From Pseudomonas sp. RIT288 (GTDB taxonomy: Bacteria; Pseudomonadota; Gammaproteobacteria; Pseudomonadales; Pseudomonadaceae): DNA of 64,000 bases. The stretch spans positions 496,001-560,000 of the forward strand of contig NZ_JFYN01000001.1 in NCBI RefSeq assembly GCF_000631985.1, given 5' to 3'. The notes below the pieces were generated by a model that had not been told where the DNA came from, did no database searches, and was given only the letters and a program-made list of their open reading frames with translations. A program made the translations under genes and the position numbers. Shown piece after piece: positions 44,733 through 54,498 of this stretch (the first letter of the stretch is position 1; every line of letters begins with the position of its first letter).

Positions 44733-45293
44733 GTGCAACATTCAAATGCCTGCCCGGCCCCGCTCTGGCTGACTCAAAGCCGACTGACGCCCCTTCCCGA
44801 TCCGTTGACCCTGAACTGGTTGTTCGACGAAGGCTCGCTGACCCGCCGCCTGACGCGGCTGTCCGATGACGGCTTCAGCGTCACGCCGTTGTTCGAAGGC
44901 TGGGACACTCTGCGCAACGACGAATGCGCGGCGCTGGACCTCGTCGAAGGCAGCGAAGGCTGGGTGCGCGAGGTGTACCTGCGCGGCCACGGCGAGGCCT
45001 GGGTGTTCGCCCGCAGCGTGGCGTCGCGCGCCGCCCTGCAAGGCGACGGCTTGCACATGGACGAACTGGGCAGCCGCTCACTGGGCGAACTGCTGTTTTG
45101 CGACCACGCCTTTCAGCGCCGCGCCATTGAGGTCTGCCACTTCCCGCAGGACTGGTTGCCGCCAGCCTGCCGCGCGCCCGAACTGTGGGGCCGCCGCTCG
45201 CGCTTCGACCGTGGCGCCTTGAGCGTGCTGGTGGCGGAGATTTTCCTGCCGACGCTGTGGAAAGCCGCCCGCGCCCATCCGGAGAACTGCTGA
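44733..45293 (+). CDS. ubiC: Chorismate pyruvate-lyase
   Basis: 186 residues from GTG 44733. [30 protein letters not shown] and the final [10 protein letters not shown] match UbiC and include the Arg and Glu of the active site. It converts chorismate to 4-hydroxybenzoate and pyruvate, the first committed step of ubiquinone synthesis. The stop shares a base with the ubiA start (TGATG). The 200-nt gap to rubA holds both divergent promoters; no further gene was seen there. Confidence 0.93.
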   Translation: MQHSNACPAPLWLTQSRLTPLPDPLTLNWLFDEGSLTRRLTRLSDDGFSVTPLFEGWDTLRNDECAALDLVEGSEGWVREVYLRGHGEAWVFARSVASRAALQGDGLHMDELGSRSLGELLFCDHAFQRRAIEVCHFPQDWLPPACRAPELWGRRSRFDRGALSVLVAEIFLPTLWKAARAHPENC

Positions 45294-46183
45294 TGTATCA
45301 GAGCCTGCTCAAGTCCCTGAACCGCTTGAATCCACGCGCCTGGGATTTCATTCAGCTGACGCGCATGGACAAGCCGATCGGCATTTACCTGCTGCTATGG
45401 CCAACGCTATGGGCACTGTGGATTGCCGGCAAGGGCTCGCCGTCGCTGGCCAATATCGTGATTTTCGTGCTCGGTGTGGTGCTGACCCGCGCCGGCGGTT
45501 GCGTGATCAACGACTGGGCGGATCGCAAGGTCGATGGCCACGTCAAACGCACCGCGCAACGACCGCTGGCCAGCGGCAAGATCAGTTCGAAAGAGGCGCT
45601 GGTGTTCTTCGCGCTGCTGATGGGCGTGAGTTTCCTGCTGGTGCTGTGCACCAATGCGCCGACCATCTGGCTGTCGCTGGGCGGCCTGGCGCTGGCCTTC
45701 ACTTATCCGTTCATGAAGCGCTACACCTATTACCCGCAAGTGGTGCTGGGCGCGGCATTCTCGTGGGGCATGCCGATGGCGTTCACCGCCGAAACTGGCG
45801 AACTGCCCGCCGCCGCGTGGCTGCTGTGGATCGCCAACCTGTTGTGGACGGTGGGTTACGACACCTATTACGCGATGACCGATCGGGATGACGACTTGAA
45901 GATTGGCGTGAAATCCACGGCGATTCTGTTTGGCGAGGCGGACCGGGTGATCATCCTGAGCTTGCAGGCGTTGTCGCTGGGCTGCCTGCTGCTGGCCGGC
46001 TCGAAGTTCGAGCTGGGGACGTGGTTTCATCTCGGCTTGTTGGTAGCTGCTGGCTGCTATGCGTGGGAGTTCTGGTACACCCGTGACCGCGACCGCATGC
46101 GTTGCTTCAAGGCGTTTTTGCACAACCACTGGGCCGGATTGGCGATCTTTGTCGGGATCGTGCTGGATTACGCGTTGCGCTAA
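45293..46183 (+). CDS. ubiA: 4-hydroxybenzoate octaprenyl/nonaprenyl-transferase
   Basis: 296 residues from ATG 45293. Two Asp-rich prenyl-diphosphate motifs are present: [20 protein letters not shown] and [16 protein letters not shown], with about eight membrane helices. It attaches the polyprenyl tail to 4-hydroxybenzoate at the inner membrane, using the product of the UbiC encoded just before it. Confidence 0.96.
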   Translation: MYQSLLKSLNRLNPRAWDFIQLTRMDKPIGIYLLLWPTLWALWIAGKGSPSLANIVIFVLGVVLTRAGGCVINDWADRKVDGHVKRTAQRPLASGKISSKEALVFFALLMGVSFLLVLCTNAPTIWLSLGGLALAFTYPFMKRYTYYPQVVLGAAFSWGMPMAFTAETGELPAAAWLLWIANLLWTVGYDTYYAMTDRDDDLKIGVKSTAILFGEADRVIILSLQALSLGCLLLAGSKFELGTWFHLGLLVAAGCYAWEFWYTRDRDRMRCFKAFLHNHWAGLAIFVGIVLDYALR

Positions 46184-46194
46184 ACACATACCTG

Positions 46195-46280
46195 CAGGAG
46201 TGAGCCTGCTCGCGATGGCGGTGTGTCAGTCGAAATCAATATTGGCTGACAAGTCGCCATCGCGAGCAGGCTCACTCCTA
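46195..46280. repeat. REP-type inverted pair (GTGAGCCTGCTCGCG family)
   Basis: Arms of 25 nt at 46196-46220 and 46255-46279 are perfectly complementary (core GGAGTGAGCCTGCTCGCGAT). It lies between the convergent ubiA and the secreted-repeat gene and may also end transcription. Confidence 0.9.
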
Positions 46281-46294
46281 CAGGGGATTTGCGT

Positions 46295-46678
46295 TTACTT
46301 GTGCTCGCGCATCACGTGCCAGACATCCTTCATGCCATCGCCCTTCATGTCGCCTGGTTTTTCATCCATTTTGAAGGTGTAAAGCGGCTTGCCGTCATAT
46401 GCCCATTGCATCATGCCGTCATCACGCTTGATGGGGGTGAATTTGCCTTCAGCCTTGGCACCTGCCGGCGCCATCATCGGCGGCCAGTTCTTCGCGCAAT
46501 CGCCATTGCACATCGATTTACCGCCCGTGTCCTTGTCGAAGGTGTACACGGTCATGCCTTTGTGATCGGTCATCATGCCGTCTTTCATCATGACCGGGTC
46601 AGCGGCGAACGCCATCGATGGTAATGCAACGGCAGCAGCCAGCAGCAGGGCTTTGAAAGAAGCAGTCATTTGAGTCAT
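46295..46678 (-). CDS. Exported COG4315-type protein (secreted repeat, Lipoprotein_15)
   Basis: 127 residues. A signal peptide ends near SMAFA (residue about 25). Two copies of the short family repeat are seen: GMTVYTFDKDTGGKSMCNGDCAKNWPP and GKPLYTFKMDEKPGDMKGDG. Met-rich stretches (DPVMMKDGMMTDHKG) are notable. Function in the envelope is not known; metal handling has been suggested only by composition. Confidence 0.85.
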   Translation of the reverse strand: MTQMTASFKALLLAAAVALPSMAFAADPVMMKDGMMTDHKGMTVYTFDKDTGGKSMCNGDCAKNWPPMMAPAGAKAEGKFTPIKRDDGMMQWAYDGKPLYTFKMDEKPGDMKGDGMKDVWHVMREHK

Positions 46679-46758
46679 GGAAGCCTTCTTTTGTGGTTGT
46701 CAGGATTCGGACTTAGAGCTTAGTCCAGGATCACGCCAACCGCCGGGCGACTAAAATA

Positions 46759-46776
46759 CTGTCACACGACTGCAAT
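46759..46776 (+). promoter_or_regulatory. Pho box upstream of phoB
   Basis: CTGTCAC-ACGA-CTGCAAT fits the CTGTCAT-N4-CTGTCAT half-site pair bound by PhoB; it lies 54 nt before the phoB start, which suggests autoregulation. Confidence 0.75.
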
Positions 46777-46829
46777 AATTCCGTTATCTAATGCGGCGCA
46801 AGACAGTTAAATGACAAGAGGATTAAGGC

Positions 46830-47519
46830 ATGGTTGGCAGGAGCATTCTGATCGTCGACGACGAAGCGCCCATTCGCGAAATGATCGCCGTTGCGTTGGA
46901 AATGGCCGGCTATGACTGCCTCGAGGCGGAGAACTCGCAGCAGGCACACGCCATCATCGTTGACCGCAAACCGGACCTGATCCTGCTCGACTGGATGCTG
47001 CCCGGCACCTCCGGCATCGAACTGGCCCGCCGCCTCAAGCGTGATGAGCTGACCGGGGATATCCCGATCATCATGCTCACCGCCAAGGGCGAAGAGGACA
47101 ACAAGATCCAGGGTCTTGAAGTTGGCGCCGACGACTACATCACCAAGCCGTTTTCCCCACGCGAACTGGTCGCCCGCCTCAAGGCCGTGCTGCGCCGCGC
47201 CGGCCCGACCGATGGCGAAGCGCCGATCGAAGTCGGCGGCCTGCTGCTCGACCCGATCAGCCACCGCGTGACCATCGACGGCCGTCCAGCCGAGATGGGG
47301 CCGACCGAATACCGCCTGCTGCAATTCTTCATGACCCACCAGGAACGCGCCTACACTCGCGGGCAGTTGCTGGATCAGGTCTGGGGCGGCAACGTCTATG
47401 TTGAAGAGCGCACCGTCGACGTGCACATCCGCCGCCTGCGCAAGGCCCTCGGCGATGCCTACGAAAATCTGGTACAAACCGTGCGCGGCACCGGCTACCG
47501 GTTTTCCACCAAAGCGTAA
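46830..47519 (+). CDS. phoB: Phosphate regulon response regulator PhoB
   Basis: 229 residues. Receiver domain with acidic pair VDDE (9-12), phosphoacceptor Asp54 in ILLDWMLPG and Lys in YITKPFSP; the C-terminal winged-helix ends VRRLRKAL-like and [10 protein letters not shown]. It activates phosphate-starvation genes through Pho boxes, three of which are seen in this window. phoR follows after a repeat-containing gap. Confidence 0.97.
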   Translation: MVGRSILIVDDEAPIREMIAVALEMAGYDCLEAENSQQAHAIIVDRKPDLILLDWMLPGTSGIELARRLKRDELTGDIPIIMLTAKGEEDNKIQGLEVGADDYITKPFSPRELVARLKAVLRRAGPTDGEAPIEVGGLLLDPISHRVTIDGRPAEMGPTEYRLLQFFMTHQERAYTRGQLLDQVWGGNVYVEERTVDVHIRRLRKALGDAYENLVQTVRGTGYRFSTKA

Positions 47520-47520
47520 A

Positions 47521-47607
47521 AAGCAGCTGCAAGCTTCTAGCTACAAGCGGCAAGCAAAAACGAGCCGCTCTGACTTGCAGCTTGCGGCTTGAAACTTGAA
47601 GCTGTGT
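47521..47607. repeat. AGCTGCAAGC-type intergenic inverted repeat between phoB and phoR
   Basis: Left part AGCTGCAAGCTTCTAGCTAC (from 47523) and right part CTTGCAGCTTGCGGCTTGAA (from 47574) are imperfectly complementary. A related element lies at 53534-53620. It occupies almost the entire gap between phoB and phoR. Confidence 0.8.
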
Positions 47608-47619
47608 TAAGGACGCTCC

Positions 47620-48942
47620 GTGAATCAAAACTGGCATGGCACCCTGATTCGCCACATGCTGTTGCTGGTCACAGCGTGTCTGGTGATTGGCCTGATCACC
47701 GGCTATTACGGCTGGAGCCTCGCTGCCGGCCTGGGCATTTACCTGGCCTGGACGCTCAAGCAATTGTTGCGTCTGCACGAATGGCTGCGCCTGCACCAAC
47801 CCGATGAAGCACCGCCCGACGGTTACGGGCTGTGGGGCGAAGTGTTCGACAGCATCTACCACCTGCAACGCCGCGACCAACGGGTACGCGGGCGCCTGCA
47901 AGCGGTGATCGACCGGGTGCAGGAGTCCACCGCCGCGCTGAAAGATGCGGTGATCATGCTCGACAGCGACGGCAATCTGGAATGGTGGAACCGCGCTGCC
48001 GAAACCCTGCTCGGCCTCAAGACCCCGCAAGACAGCGGCCAACCGGTGACCAACCTGGTACGCCATCCGCGCTTCAAGGAATACTTCGAGCAGGACAGCT
48101 ACGCCGAACCGCTGGAAATCCCCTCGCCGACCAATGATCGGGTGCGCATTCAGCTGTACCTCACGCGTTACGGCAACAACGAGCACTTGATGCTGGTGCG
48201 CGACGTCACGCGCATTCATCAGCTGGAACAGATGCGCAAAGACTTCATCGCTAACGTGTCCCACGAACTGCGCACGCCGCTGACAGTAATCTGCGGCTAC
48301 CTGGAAACCCTGCTCGACAATGTCGAGGAAGTGAACCCGCGCTGGAGTCGTGCCCTGCAGCAAATGCAACAACAGGGCGGGCGCATGCAGACACTGCTCA
48401 ACGACCTGCTGTTGCTGGCGAAGCTGGAAGCCACCGACTACCCGTCGGACAACCAGCCGGTGCAGATCGATACGCTGCTGCAATCGATCAAGAGCGATGC
48501 GCAGCAGTTGTCCGGGCAGAAAAATCAGAAAATTACCCTCGAAGCCGACGGCAAAATCCTGCTCAAGGGCAGCGAGGCGGAACTGCGCAGCGCCTTCTCC
48601 AACCTGGTGTTCAACGCCGTGAAGTACACCCCGGCCGAGGGCAATATCCGCATTCGCTGGTGGGGCGACGAGCAAGGCGCGCACCTGAGCGTGCAGGATT
48701 CCGGGATCGGCATCGACAGCAAACACTTGCCGCGCCTGACCGAACGTTTCTATCGCGTCGACTCCAGCCGCAACTCCAACACCGGCGGCACCGGGTTGGG
48801 TCTGGCGATCGTCAAACACGTGTTGCTGCGCCACCGCGCACGGATGGAGATCAGCAGCGTGCCCGGTCATGGCAGCACGTTCACCTGCCATTTCGCCCCG
48901 GCCCAGGTGGCCCAGGCACGGGCCATCAGCGCCGCCGAGTGA
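47620..48942 (+). CDS. phoR: Phosphate regulon sensor kinase PhoR
   Basis: 440 residues from GTG 47620, with AAGGA upstream. Two N-terminal membrane segments (about 12-45), a PAS-like domain (about 105-195), HisKA with FIANVSHELRTPL (His215), and HATPase motifs FNAVKYTP, DSGIGIDSKHL and GGTGLGLAIVKH. It phosphorylates PhoB when phosphate is low and is held off by Pst and PhoU. Confidence 0.96.
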   Translation: MNQNWHGTLIRHMLLLVTACLVIGLITGYYGWSLAAGLGIYLAWTLKQLLRLHEWLRLHQPDEAPPDGYGLWGEVFDSIYHLQRRDQRVRGRLQAVIDRVQESTAALKDAVIMLDSDGNLEWWNRAAETLLGLKTPQDSGQPVTNLVRHPRFKEYFEQDSYAEPLEIPSPTNDRVRIQLYLTRYGNNEHLMLVRDVTRIHQLEQMRKDFIANVSHELRTPLTVICGYLETLLDNVEEVNPRWSRALQQMQQQGGRMQTLLNDLLLLAKLEATDYPSDNQPVQIDTLLQSIKSDAQQLSGQKNQKITLEADGKILLKGSEAELRSAFSNLVFNAVKYTPAEGNIRIRWWGDEQGAHLSVQDSGIGIDSKHLPRLTERFYRVDSSRNSNTGGTGLGLAIVKHVLLRHRARMEISSVPGHGSTFTCHFAPAQVAQARAISAAE

Positions 48943-48973
48943 TACCGGCCAGCACGCGCCACTAGGCAATCGC

Positions 48974-49001
48974 CAAGTCAGCCGCTACATTGGCTGACTT
49001 G
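48974..49001 (+). terminator. Hairpin after phoR
   Basis: A 10-bp stem CAAGTCAGCC/GGCTGACTTG with an 8-nt loop, followed by TGTCTGCCTTTC; probable terminator of phoBR, with a poor T-run. Confidence 0.55.
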
Positions 49002-49065
49002 TGTCTGCCTTTCAGACGCGATTTCCTCTCTCTTACGAATCACACGGAACCTGCAAAACTCCATC

Positions 49066-50406
49066 ATGGACCCTTCCCCTGGCTTGTCCCTCGCAACAAT
49101 ATTCGCCGATTTCGGCATGATTCTTTTCGCTCTGATCCTGGTTTTGCTCAACGGCTTCTTCGTTGCGGCGGAATTCGCCATGGTCAAACTGCGCTCGACC
49201 CGGGTCGAGGCCATCGCCGACAAGAACGGCTGGCGCGGGCACATCCTGCGCACCGTACACAGTCAGCTCGATGCGTACCTCTCGGCGTGTCAGCTCGGTA
49301 TCACCCTCGCCTCCCTCGGTCTGGGCTGGGTCGGTGAGCCGGCGTTCGCGCACCTTCTCGAGCCGCTGCTGAGCGCGGTCGGCGTGCAGTCGCCGGAAGT
49401 GGTCAAAGGCATTTCGTTCTTCACCGCGTTCTTCATCATTTCCTACCTGCACATCGTGGTCGGTGAGCTGGCGCCCAAGTCGTGGGCGATCCGCAAACCC
49501 GAGCTGCTGTCGCTGTGGACGGCGGTGCCGCTGTACCTGTTCTACTGGGCGATGTACCCGGCGATCTACCTGCTCAACGCCAGCGCCAACGCGATTCTGC
49601 GGATCGCCGGCCAGGGCGAACCCGGCCCGCACCACGAACACCACTACAGCCGCGAAGAACTGAAACTGATCCTGCACTCCAGCCGAGGCCAGGACCCGAG
49701 CGACCAAGGCATGCGTGTGCTGGCCTCGGCGGTGGAGATGGGCGAACTGGAAGTGGTCGACTGGGCCAACTCCCGCGAAGACCTGATCACCCTCGAATTC
49801 AACGCGCCGCTGAAAGAAATCCTCGCGATGTTCCGTCGCCACAAGTTCAGCCGTTACCCGGTGTACGACAGCGAGCGCCAGGAGTTTGTCGGCCTGCTGC
49901 ACATCAAGGACCTGCTGCTGGAGCTGGCGGCGCTGGACCACATTCCGGAGTCGTTCAACCTCGCTGAACTGACCCGCCCGCTGGAGCGCGTGTCGCGGCA
50001 CATGCCGCTGTCGCAGTTGCTGGAGCAGTTCCGCAAGGGCGGCTCGCACTTCGCCGTGGTTGAAGAGGCCGACGGCAACATCATCGGCTACCTGACCATG
50101 GAAGACGTGCTGGAAGTGCTGGTCGGCGACATCCAGGACGAACACCGCAAGGCCGAGCGCGGGATCCTCGCGTACCAGCCGGGCAAGCTGCTGGTGCGTG
50201 GTGATACGCCGTTGTTCAAGGTTGAACGCCTGCTCGGTATCGACCTGGATCACATCGAAGCCGAAACTCTCGCCGGGCTGGTCTACGAGACGCTCAAGCG
50301 AGTGCCGGAAGAGGAAGAGGTGCTGGAAGTCGAAGGCCTGCGGATCATCATCAAGAAGATGAAGGGGCCGAAGATTGTGCTGGCGAAGGTGTTGATGCTG
50401 GATTGA
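49066..50406 (+). CDS. CNNM/CorC-family membrane protein (DUF21 plus CBS pair)
   Basis: 446 residues. The DUF21/CNNM membrane domain (about 15-200) shows LNGFFVAAEFAMVKLR and GELAPKSWAIR; two CBS domains follow (about 215-345: FSRYPVYDSE, LLHIKDLL, HFAVVEEADGNIIGYLTMED), then a C-terminal transporter-associated domain. Such proteins are linked to magnesium or cobalt efflux; older annotation calls them haemolysins. It follows phoR as PA5362 follows PA5361. Confidence 0.9.
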   Translation: MDPSPGLSLATIFADFGMILFALILVLLNGFFVAAEFAMVKLRSTRVEAIADKNGWRGHILRTVHSQLDAYLSACQLGITLASLGLGWVGEPAFAHLLEPLLSAVGVQSPEVVKGISFFTAFFIISYLHIVVGELAPKSWAIRKPELLSLWTAVPLYLFYWAMYPAIYLLNASANAILRIAGQGEPGPHHEHHYSREELKLILHSSRGQDPSDQGMRVLASAVEMGELEVVDWANSREDLITLEFNAPLKEILAMFRRHKFSRYPVYDSERQEFVGLLHIKDLLLELAALDHIPESFNLAELTRPLERVSRHMPLSQLLEQFRKGGSHFAVVEEADGNIIGYLTMEDVLEVLVGDIQDEHRKAERGILAYQPGKLLVRGDTPLFKVERLLGIDLDHIEAETLAGLVYETLKRVPEEEEVLEVEGLRIIIKKMKGPKIVLAKVLMLD

Positions 50407-50435
50407 GTGCAATGCGGGGAACCGCATTGCCTGCT

Positions 50436-50510
50436 AAAAGATCGCAGCCTGCGGCAGCTCCTACAGGGATCGCATTCCCATGTAGGAGCTGCCGCAGGCT
50501 GCGATCTTTT
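50436..50510. repeat. Perfect 30-nt inverted repeat (CTGCCGCAGGCTGCGATC family)
   Basis: Arms 50436-50465 and 50481-50510 are perfectly complementary with a 15-nt loop. AAAAG at one end and CTTTT at the other make it a likely bidirectional terminator between convergent genes. Confidence 0.9.
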
Positions 50511-50522
50511 GCTTTTAGAAGC

Positions 50523-51419
50523 TTACTGCTTGCCCAACGCAAAGTTGGGCAGCGCCCCCAGTGGCTGGTTGAACTGATACGGAATCGACACCAGCCCCTG
50601 CCCCGTATTGCGCTGCACCACAAAGTGCAGGTGCGGGCCGCTACTGTTGCCGGTATTGCCCGACAGCGCCAGTGGACTGCCAACCGCTACTCGCTGCCCC
50701 TCGCGCACGCTCACCGAACCTTGCTTGAGGTGCAGGTACACGCCCATCGTGCCGTCGTCATGCAGCACCCGGACGAAATTGCCGGACGCATCATTGCCGC
50801 GCCCACTCTGTGAGTTTTCGGTTTTCACCACGACCCCGGTCCGTGCGGCAATGATCGGCGTGCCGACCGGCATGGCGATGTCCATCGCATACCTGTTCTT
50901 CGGCCCATAGTGGCTGTACTGACCGTTGGCGCCCTGACTGAGACGGAACGGCCCGCCCCGCCACGGCAGCGGATAGCGATAGCTCTGCGCGGCGCCAGCG
51001 GGGTCACCCAGGGAATACTGGAATTGTGGCGAATACACCAGCGGCTGGCCACGGCTGATCGCCGTCAGCAGCGCCAGCCGGGTATTGCTGCGAGCCGGCA
51101 GCACCCGGCGAATCGTCTGCGCCGGAGCGCCACGCACATTGCTCAGACCGGTAAAAGCCAGCGCAATCTCGACCGGCGCATACAGATCGTTGCGTACGAA
51201 CACCACGTCGGTGCCCTTCTGTTTCTTGATATCGAGATACACCTGACGCTCCAGGTGTTCGACCATGCGGTCCTGGAACACGAACACCTGTGAGCCTTTG
51301 CTCGGCCGATCGCTGTACGACACCACGCCGTTGGCATCGGTGGATTTGTAGATGGTCATGGCCACAGTCGAGGTGGAGGCCAGGAAAAGACCACAGAAAA
51401 ACAGCAGGCGCGCGAGCAT
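50523..51419 (-). CDS. Exported M23-family metallopeptidase
   Basis: 298 residues from ATG 51419; TTG 51425 would add two residues. A signal peptide ends near STVA; a DUF4124-like segment (TIYKSTDANGVVSYSDRP) follows. The M23 domain keeps its metal motifs: HYGPKNRYAMD, VYLHL and GPHLHFVV. It should cut peptidoglycan peptides in the periplasm, or regulate such cutting. It contrasts with the degenerate M23-like domain of the T6SS effector in this window. Confidence 0.92.
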   Translation of the reverse strand: MLARLLFFCGLFLASTSTVAMTIYKSTDANGVVSYSDRPSKGSQVFVFQDRMVEHLERQVYLDIKKQKGTDVVFVRNDLYAPVEIALAFTGLSNVRGAPAQTIRRVLPARSNTRLALLTAISRGQPLVYSPQFQYSLGDPAGAAQSYRYPLPWRGGPFRLSQGANGQYSHYGPKNRYAMDIAMPVGTPIIAARTGVVVKTENSQSGRGNDASGNFVRVLHDDGTMGVYLHLKQGSVSVREGQRVAVGSPLALSGNTGNSSGPHLHFVVQRNTGQGLVSIPYQFNQPLGALPNFALGKQ

Positions 51420-51517
51420 GGGCAAAGGTTCTGTCGAGTAAGGCCTGGAAAAGAGCCTAGCAGCTCAGACAGACCAGGCTAGTCGACAGATGTTTCAAAA
51501 TGGGCAGCGCACAAAGC

Positions 51518-51591
51518 AAAAGATCGCAGCCTGCGGCGGCTCCTACATTGGAATGCGATCCTGTAGGAGCTGCCGCAGGCCGCGATCTTTT
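51518..51591. repeat. REP-type inverted pair (CTGCCGCAGGC family)
   Basis: Arms 51518-51547 and 51562-51591 are complementary at 28 of 30 positions. It lies between the M23 gene and the response regulator gene, 184 nt apart; nothing else was seen in that gap. Confidence 0.88.
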
Positions 51592-51603
51592 TCGATGCGC
51601 CGC

Positions 51604-52563
51604 TTACGCGCCCGGAACGAAGTGCTTCTGCGCCGTACCGCGGGCGATCAGGCGGGAGATGTAGTCGAGCTTCTGCGCATCCTGGTCAACGAAGCGGAAA
51701 GTCAGTTGCAGCCAGTCGCTGTCGGCTTTCTGCTCGTGGGCGACGATGGCATGCAGGTAGCCGTTGAGGCGGGCGATTTCGGCGTTGTCGCCCTGCTCCA
51801 GGTCGAGCACGGCGCTGTCGAGGATCTGCGGCAGGGTCTCGGTGCGTTTCACCACCAACAGCGCTTCCTTGATGCTCAGGGCCTTGATCACGCATTGCTG
51901 GGTGCCGCTTGGCAGGCGCAACTGGCCCTGACCACGACCACCGACCGGCGCTTTCGAGGCAGCCGGTGCCTGCACCGGTGGGCTGTTGAGCAAGCCGCGC
52001 GACGGCGCAGCGGCTGGCGCCGGAGCAGCAGCGGCTGGCTTGGCGAACGGATTGACCGCAGCAGCGGCCGCCGGCGCAGAACCGACCACGGCAGGCTTGC
52101 CGCCGGTCAACGCGCTCAGGGAATCGTTGCCGAACGCCGAGTTCATCTTGGTCGGTGCGCTGTTCATCAAGGTGTCGAGCTTGCCAACCTTGTTCAGCGC
52201 CTGCTTGACCTTGGTCAGCAGTTGCTCGTTGGTGAACGGCTTGCTGACGTAGCCAGACACACCGGCCTGAATCGCCTGGACGACGTTTTCCTTGTCGCCA
52301 CGGCTGGTGACCATGACGAACGGCATGGTCTTTAGATTGTCTTGTTCGCGGCACCAGGTCAGCAGCTCGAGGCCGGACATTTCCGGCATTTCCCAGTCGC
52401 ACAACACCAGGTCGAACGCTTCCCTGGCCAGCATGGCCTGAGCCTTTTTGCCATTGACGGCATCCTCGGTGCGGATCCCCGGGAAGTAATTACGCAGGCA
52501 CTTTTTCACCAGGTCACGAATGAACGAAGCATCGTCCACGACCAACACACTGATCTTGCTCAT
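51604..52563 (-). CDS. CheY-like response regulator with C-terminal output domain (PilZ-like position)
   Basis: 319 residues. The receiver domain (1-125) has VVDDASFIRD, the phosphoacceptor in LVLCDWEMPEMSG (Asp about 56) and YVSKPFT. An Ala/Pro-rich linker (about 160-210) leads to a C-terminal domain of about 105 residues (GTQQCVIKALSIKEALLVVKR, LDLEQGDNAEIARLNGYLHAI), whose GDNA.. and strand pattern is loosely PilZ-like. There is no DNA-binding domain. Its position matches PA5364. Function unknown; c-di-GMP binding is unproved. Confidence 0.8.
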   Translation of the reverse strand: MSKISVLVVDDASFIRDLVKKCLRNYFPGIRTEDAVNGKKAQAMLAREAFDLVLCDWEMPEMSGLELLTWCREQDNLKTMPFVMVTSRGDKENVVQAIQAGVSGYVSKPFTNEQLLTKVKQALNKVGKLDTLMNSAPTKMNSAFGNDSLSALTGGKPAVVGSAPAAAAAVNPFAKPAAAAPAPAAAPSRGLLNSPPVQAPAASKAPVGGRGQGQLRLPSGTQQCVIKALSIKEALLVVKRTETLPQILDSAVLDLEQGDNAEIARLNGYLHAIVAHEQKADSDWLQLTFRFVDQDAQKLDYISRLIARGTAQKHFVPGA

Positions 52564-52697
52564 CCAACACCCCTATAAAAATCCCGGCAAGCATACCGCT
52601 TTGCTGATGGCACATTGCCAACAATCTTCAGTCACGCCGGGACTTTTCGTTCGCGGGTGCTGCTTTTTAATTCGATTCGCTGTTCAAGCGCCATAAA

Positions 52698-52730
52698 CAA
52701 AAACGCCCGGCCAAAGGGCCGGGCGCTTTT
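52698..52730. terminator. Bidirectional terminator after phoU
   Basis: CGCCCGGCC (52704-52712) pairs with GGCCGGGCG (52717-52725); A-run before and CTTTTC after. On the minus strand the hairpin is followed by TTTTTGTTT, which suits the end of phoU. Confidence 0.9.
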
Positions 52731-52741
52731 CTCAGGCAATC

Positions 52742-53503
52742 TTACTTATCGTCAGCATCGCCCGGAACATTAGCGGTTTCGCCGCTTGTGCCTTGAACTT
52801 CTTCTTTCATGCGTTTGAGGCCCAGGTGGCGTACGTCGGTGCCGCGCACCAGGTAGATCACCAGTTCCGAGATGTTGCGCGCGTGGTCGCCGATGCGCTC
52901 CAGCGAACGCAGCACCCAGATAATGCTCAGAACCCGCGAGATAGAGCGCGGGTCTTCCATCATGTAGGTCGCCAGCTCACGCAGGGCAGTTTTGTATTCG
53001 CGGTCGATGACCTTGTCGTACTGCGCCACCGACAGCGCCAGATCGGCATCGAAGCGGGCAAACGCGTCCAGCGCATCGCGAACCATGTTGCGCACTTGGT
53101 CGCCAATATGCCGCACTTCGACGTAACCACGCGGCGCTTCGCCTTCTTCGCACAGCTGAATGGCGCGGCGAGCAATCTTGGTCGCCTCGTCGCCGATGCG
53201 CTCCAGGTCGATCACCGACTTGGAGATGCTGATGATCAGCCGCAAGTCGGACGCCGCCGGCTGACGACGGGCGAGAATGCGCAGGCATTCTTCGTCGATG
53301 TTGCGTTCCATCTGGTTGATCTGGTCGTCGATCTCGCGCACCTGCTGGGCCAGACCCGAGTCGGCCTCGATCAGCGCGGTGACCGCGTCGTTGACCTGCT
53401 TCTCGACCAGCCCGCCCATGGCCAGCAGGTGGCTGCGCACTTCTTCCAGTTCAGCGTTGAACTGCGCGGAAATGTGATGAGTGAGGCCTTCTTTGGAAAT
53501 CAT
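52742..53503 (-). CDS. phoU: Phosphate-signalling regulator PhoU
   Basis: 253 residues. Two three-helix bundles typical of PhoU are seen, with metal-binding motifs around EADSGLAQQVREIDDQINQME, RIGDEATKIARRA and RSLERIGDHARNISE. It keeps PhoR inactive when phosphate is plentiful and limits Pst uptake. It is last in the pst operon, 125 nt after pstB; a repeat fills that gap. Confidence 0.96.
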   Translation of the reverse strand: MISKEGLTHHISAQFNAELEEVRSHLLAMGGLVEKQVNDAVTALIEADSGLAQQVREIDDQINQMERNIDEECLRILARRQPAASDLRLIISISKSVIDLERIGDEATKIARRAIQLCEEGEAPRGYVEVRHIGDQVRNMVRDALDAFARFDADLALSVAQYDKVIDREYKTALRELATYMMEDPRSISRVLSIIWVLRSLERIGDHARNISELVIYLVRGTDVRHLGLKRMKEEVQGTSGETANVPGDADDK

Positions 53504-53533
53504 GCGTTCGCTCCGAAAAAGCGTTTAACCAAA

Positions 53534-53620
53534 AGCTGCGAGCTACAAGCTGCAAGCTGTTATGTGGTGATCCATGCCGCTTCGCTTCTAACTTGCCGCT
53601 TGAAGCTTGCCGCTCGCAGC
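53534..53620. repeat. AGCTGCAAGC-type intergenic inverted repeat between pstB and phoU
   Basis: AGCTGCGAGCTACAAGCTGC (53534-53553) and CTTGAAGCTTGCCGCTCGCA (53600-53619) are imperfectly complementary; same family as the element between phoB and phoR. Confidence 0.75.
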
Positions 53621-53628
53621 CGCTTCAA

Positions 53629-54462
53629 TCAGCCGTAACGACCCGTGATGTAGTCTTCGGTCTGCTTCTTCGCCGGATTGGTGAACAGGGTGTCGGTGTC
53701 GCCGAATTCCACCAGTTTGCCCATGTACATGAACGCCGTGTAGTCGGAAACCCGCGCGGCCTGCTGCATGTTGTGGGTGACGATGACGATGGTGAACTTG
53801 GACTTCAGCTCGTAGATCAGCTCTTCGACTTTCAGGGTCGAGATCGGATCGAGGGCCGAGCACGGTTCGTCGAGCAGCAACACTTCCGGTTCTACGGCGA
53901 TGGTGCGCGCGATCACCAGACGCTGCTGTTGACCACCGGACAGGCCGAGTGCCGAGTCATGCAGACGGTCTTTGACTTCGTCCCACAGTGCCGCGCCTTT
54001 CAACGCCCACTCGACCGCTTCGTCGAGAATGCGCTTCTTGTTGATGCCCTGAATGCGCAGACCGTAGACCACGTTTTCGTAGATGGTCTTGGGGAACGGG
54101 TTGGGCTTCTGGAACACCATGCCGACGCGGCGACGCAGTTCGGCGACGTCTTCACCCTTGCGGTAGATGTTGTTGCCGTACAGGTTGATCGCGCCTTCGA
54201 CACGGCAGCCGTCAACCAGATCGTTCATACGGTTGAAGGTACGCAGCAGCGTGGACTTGCCGCAGCCGGACGGGCCGATGAAGGCGGTCACGCGCTGTTT
54301 CGGGATGTTCATGCTGACGTCGAACAGCGCCTGCTTTTCGCCGTAGAACAGGCTCAGGCCCGGGACTTCGATGGCTACGGTTTCCTGCTCGAGGCTCAGG
54401 CTCTGCTTGTCGCGACCCAGGGCCGACATGTTGATGCCGTGGGTATGTGTTTCGTGCTGCAT
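53629..54462 (-). CDS. pstB: Phosphate ABC transporter ATPase PstB
   Basis: 277 residues. Walker [10 protein letters not shown] (63-71), signature [13 protein letters not shown], and Walker [14 protein letters not shown]. It powers PstA/PstC. The N-terminal 30 residues ([14 protein letters not shown]) precede the ABC domain, as in other pseudomonads. ATG 54462 has GGGAGG upstream. Confidence 0.97.
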   Translation of the reverse strand: MQHETHTHGINMSALGRDKQSLSLEQETVAIEVPGLSLFYGEKQALFDVSMNIPKQRVTAFIGPSGCGKSTLLRTFNRMNDLVDGCRVEGAINLYGNNIYRKGEDVAELRRRVGMVFQKPNPFPKTIYENVVYGLRIQGINKKRILDEAVEWALKGAALWDEVKDRLHDSALGLSGGQQQRLVIARTIAVEPEVLLLDEPCSALDPISTLKVEELIYELKSKFTIVIVTHNMQQAARVSDYTAFMYMGKLVEFGDTDTLFTNPAKKQTEDYITGRYG

Positions 54463-54498
54463 GGGAGGCTCCCTGTGCTAACAAATTCGGTTCGGTTT

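Noticed and set aside
49066..50406. Haemolysin function for the CNNM/CorC-type protein
   Set aside because: The name is historical; DUF21 plus CBS domains point to ion transport.
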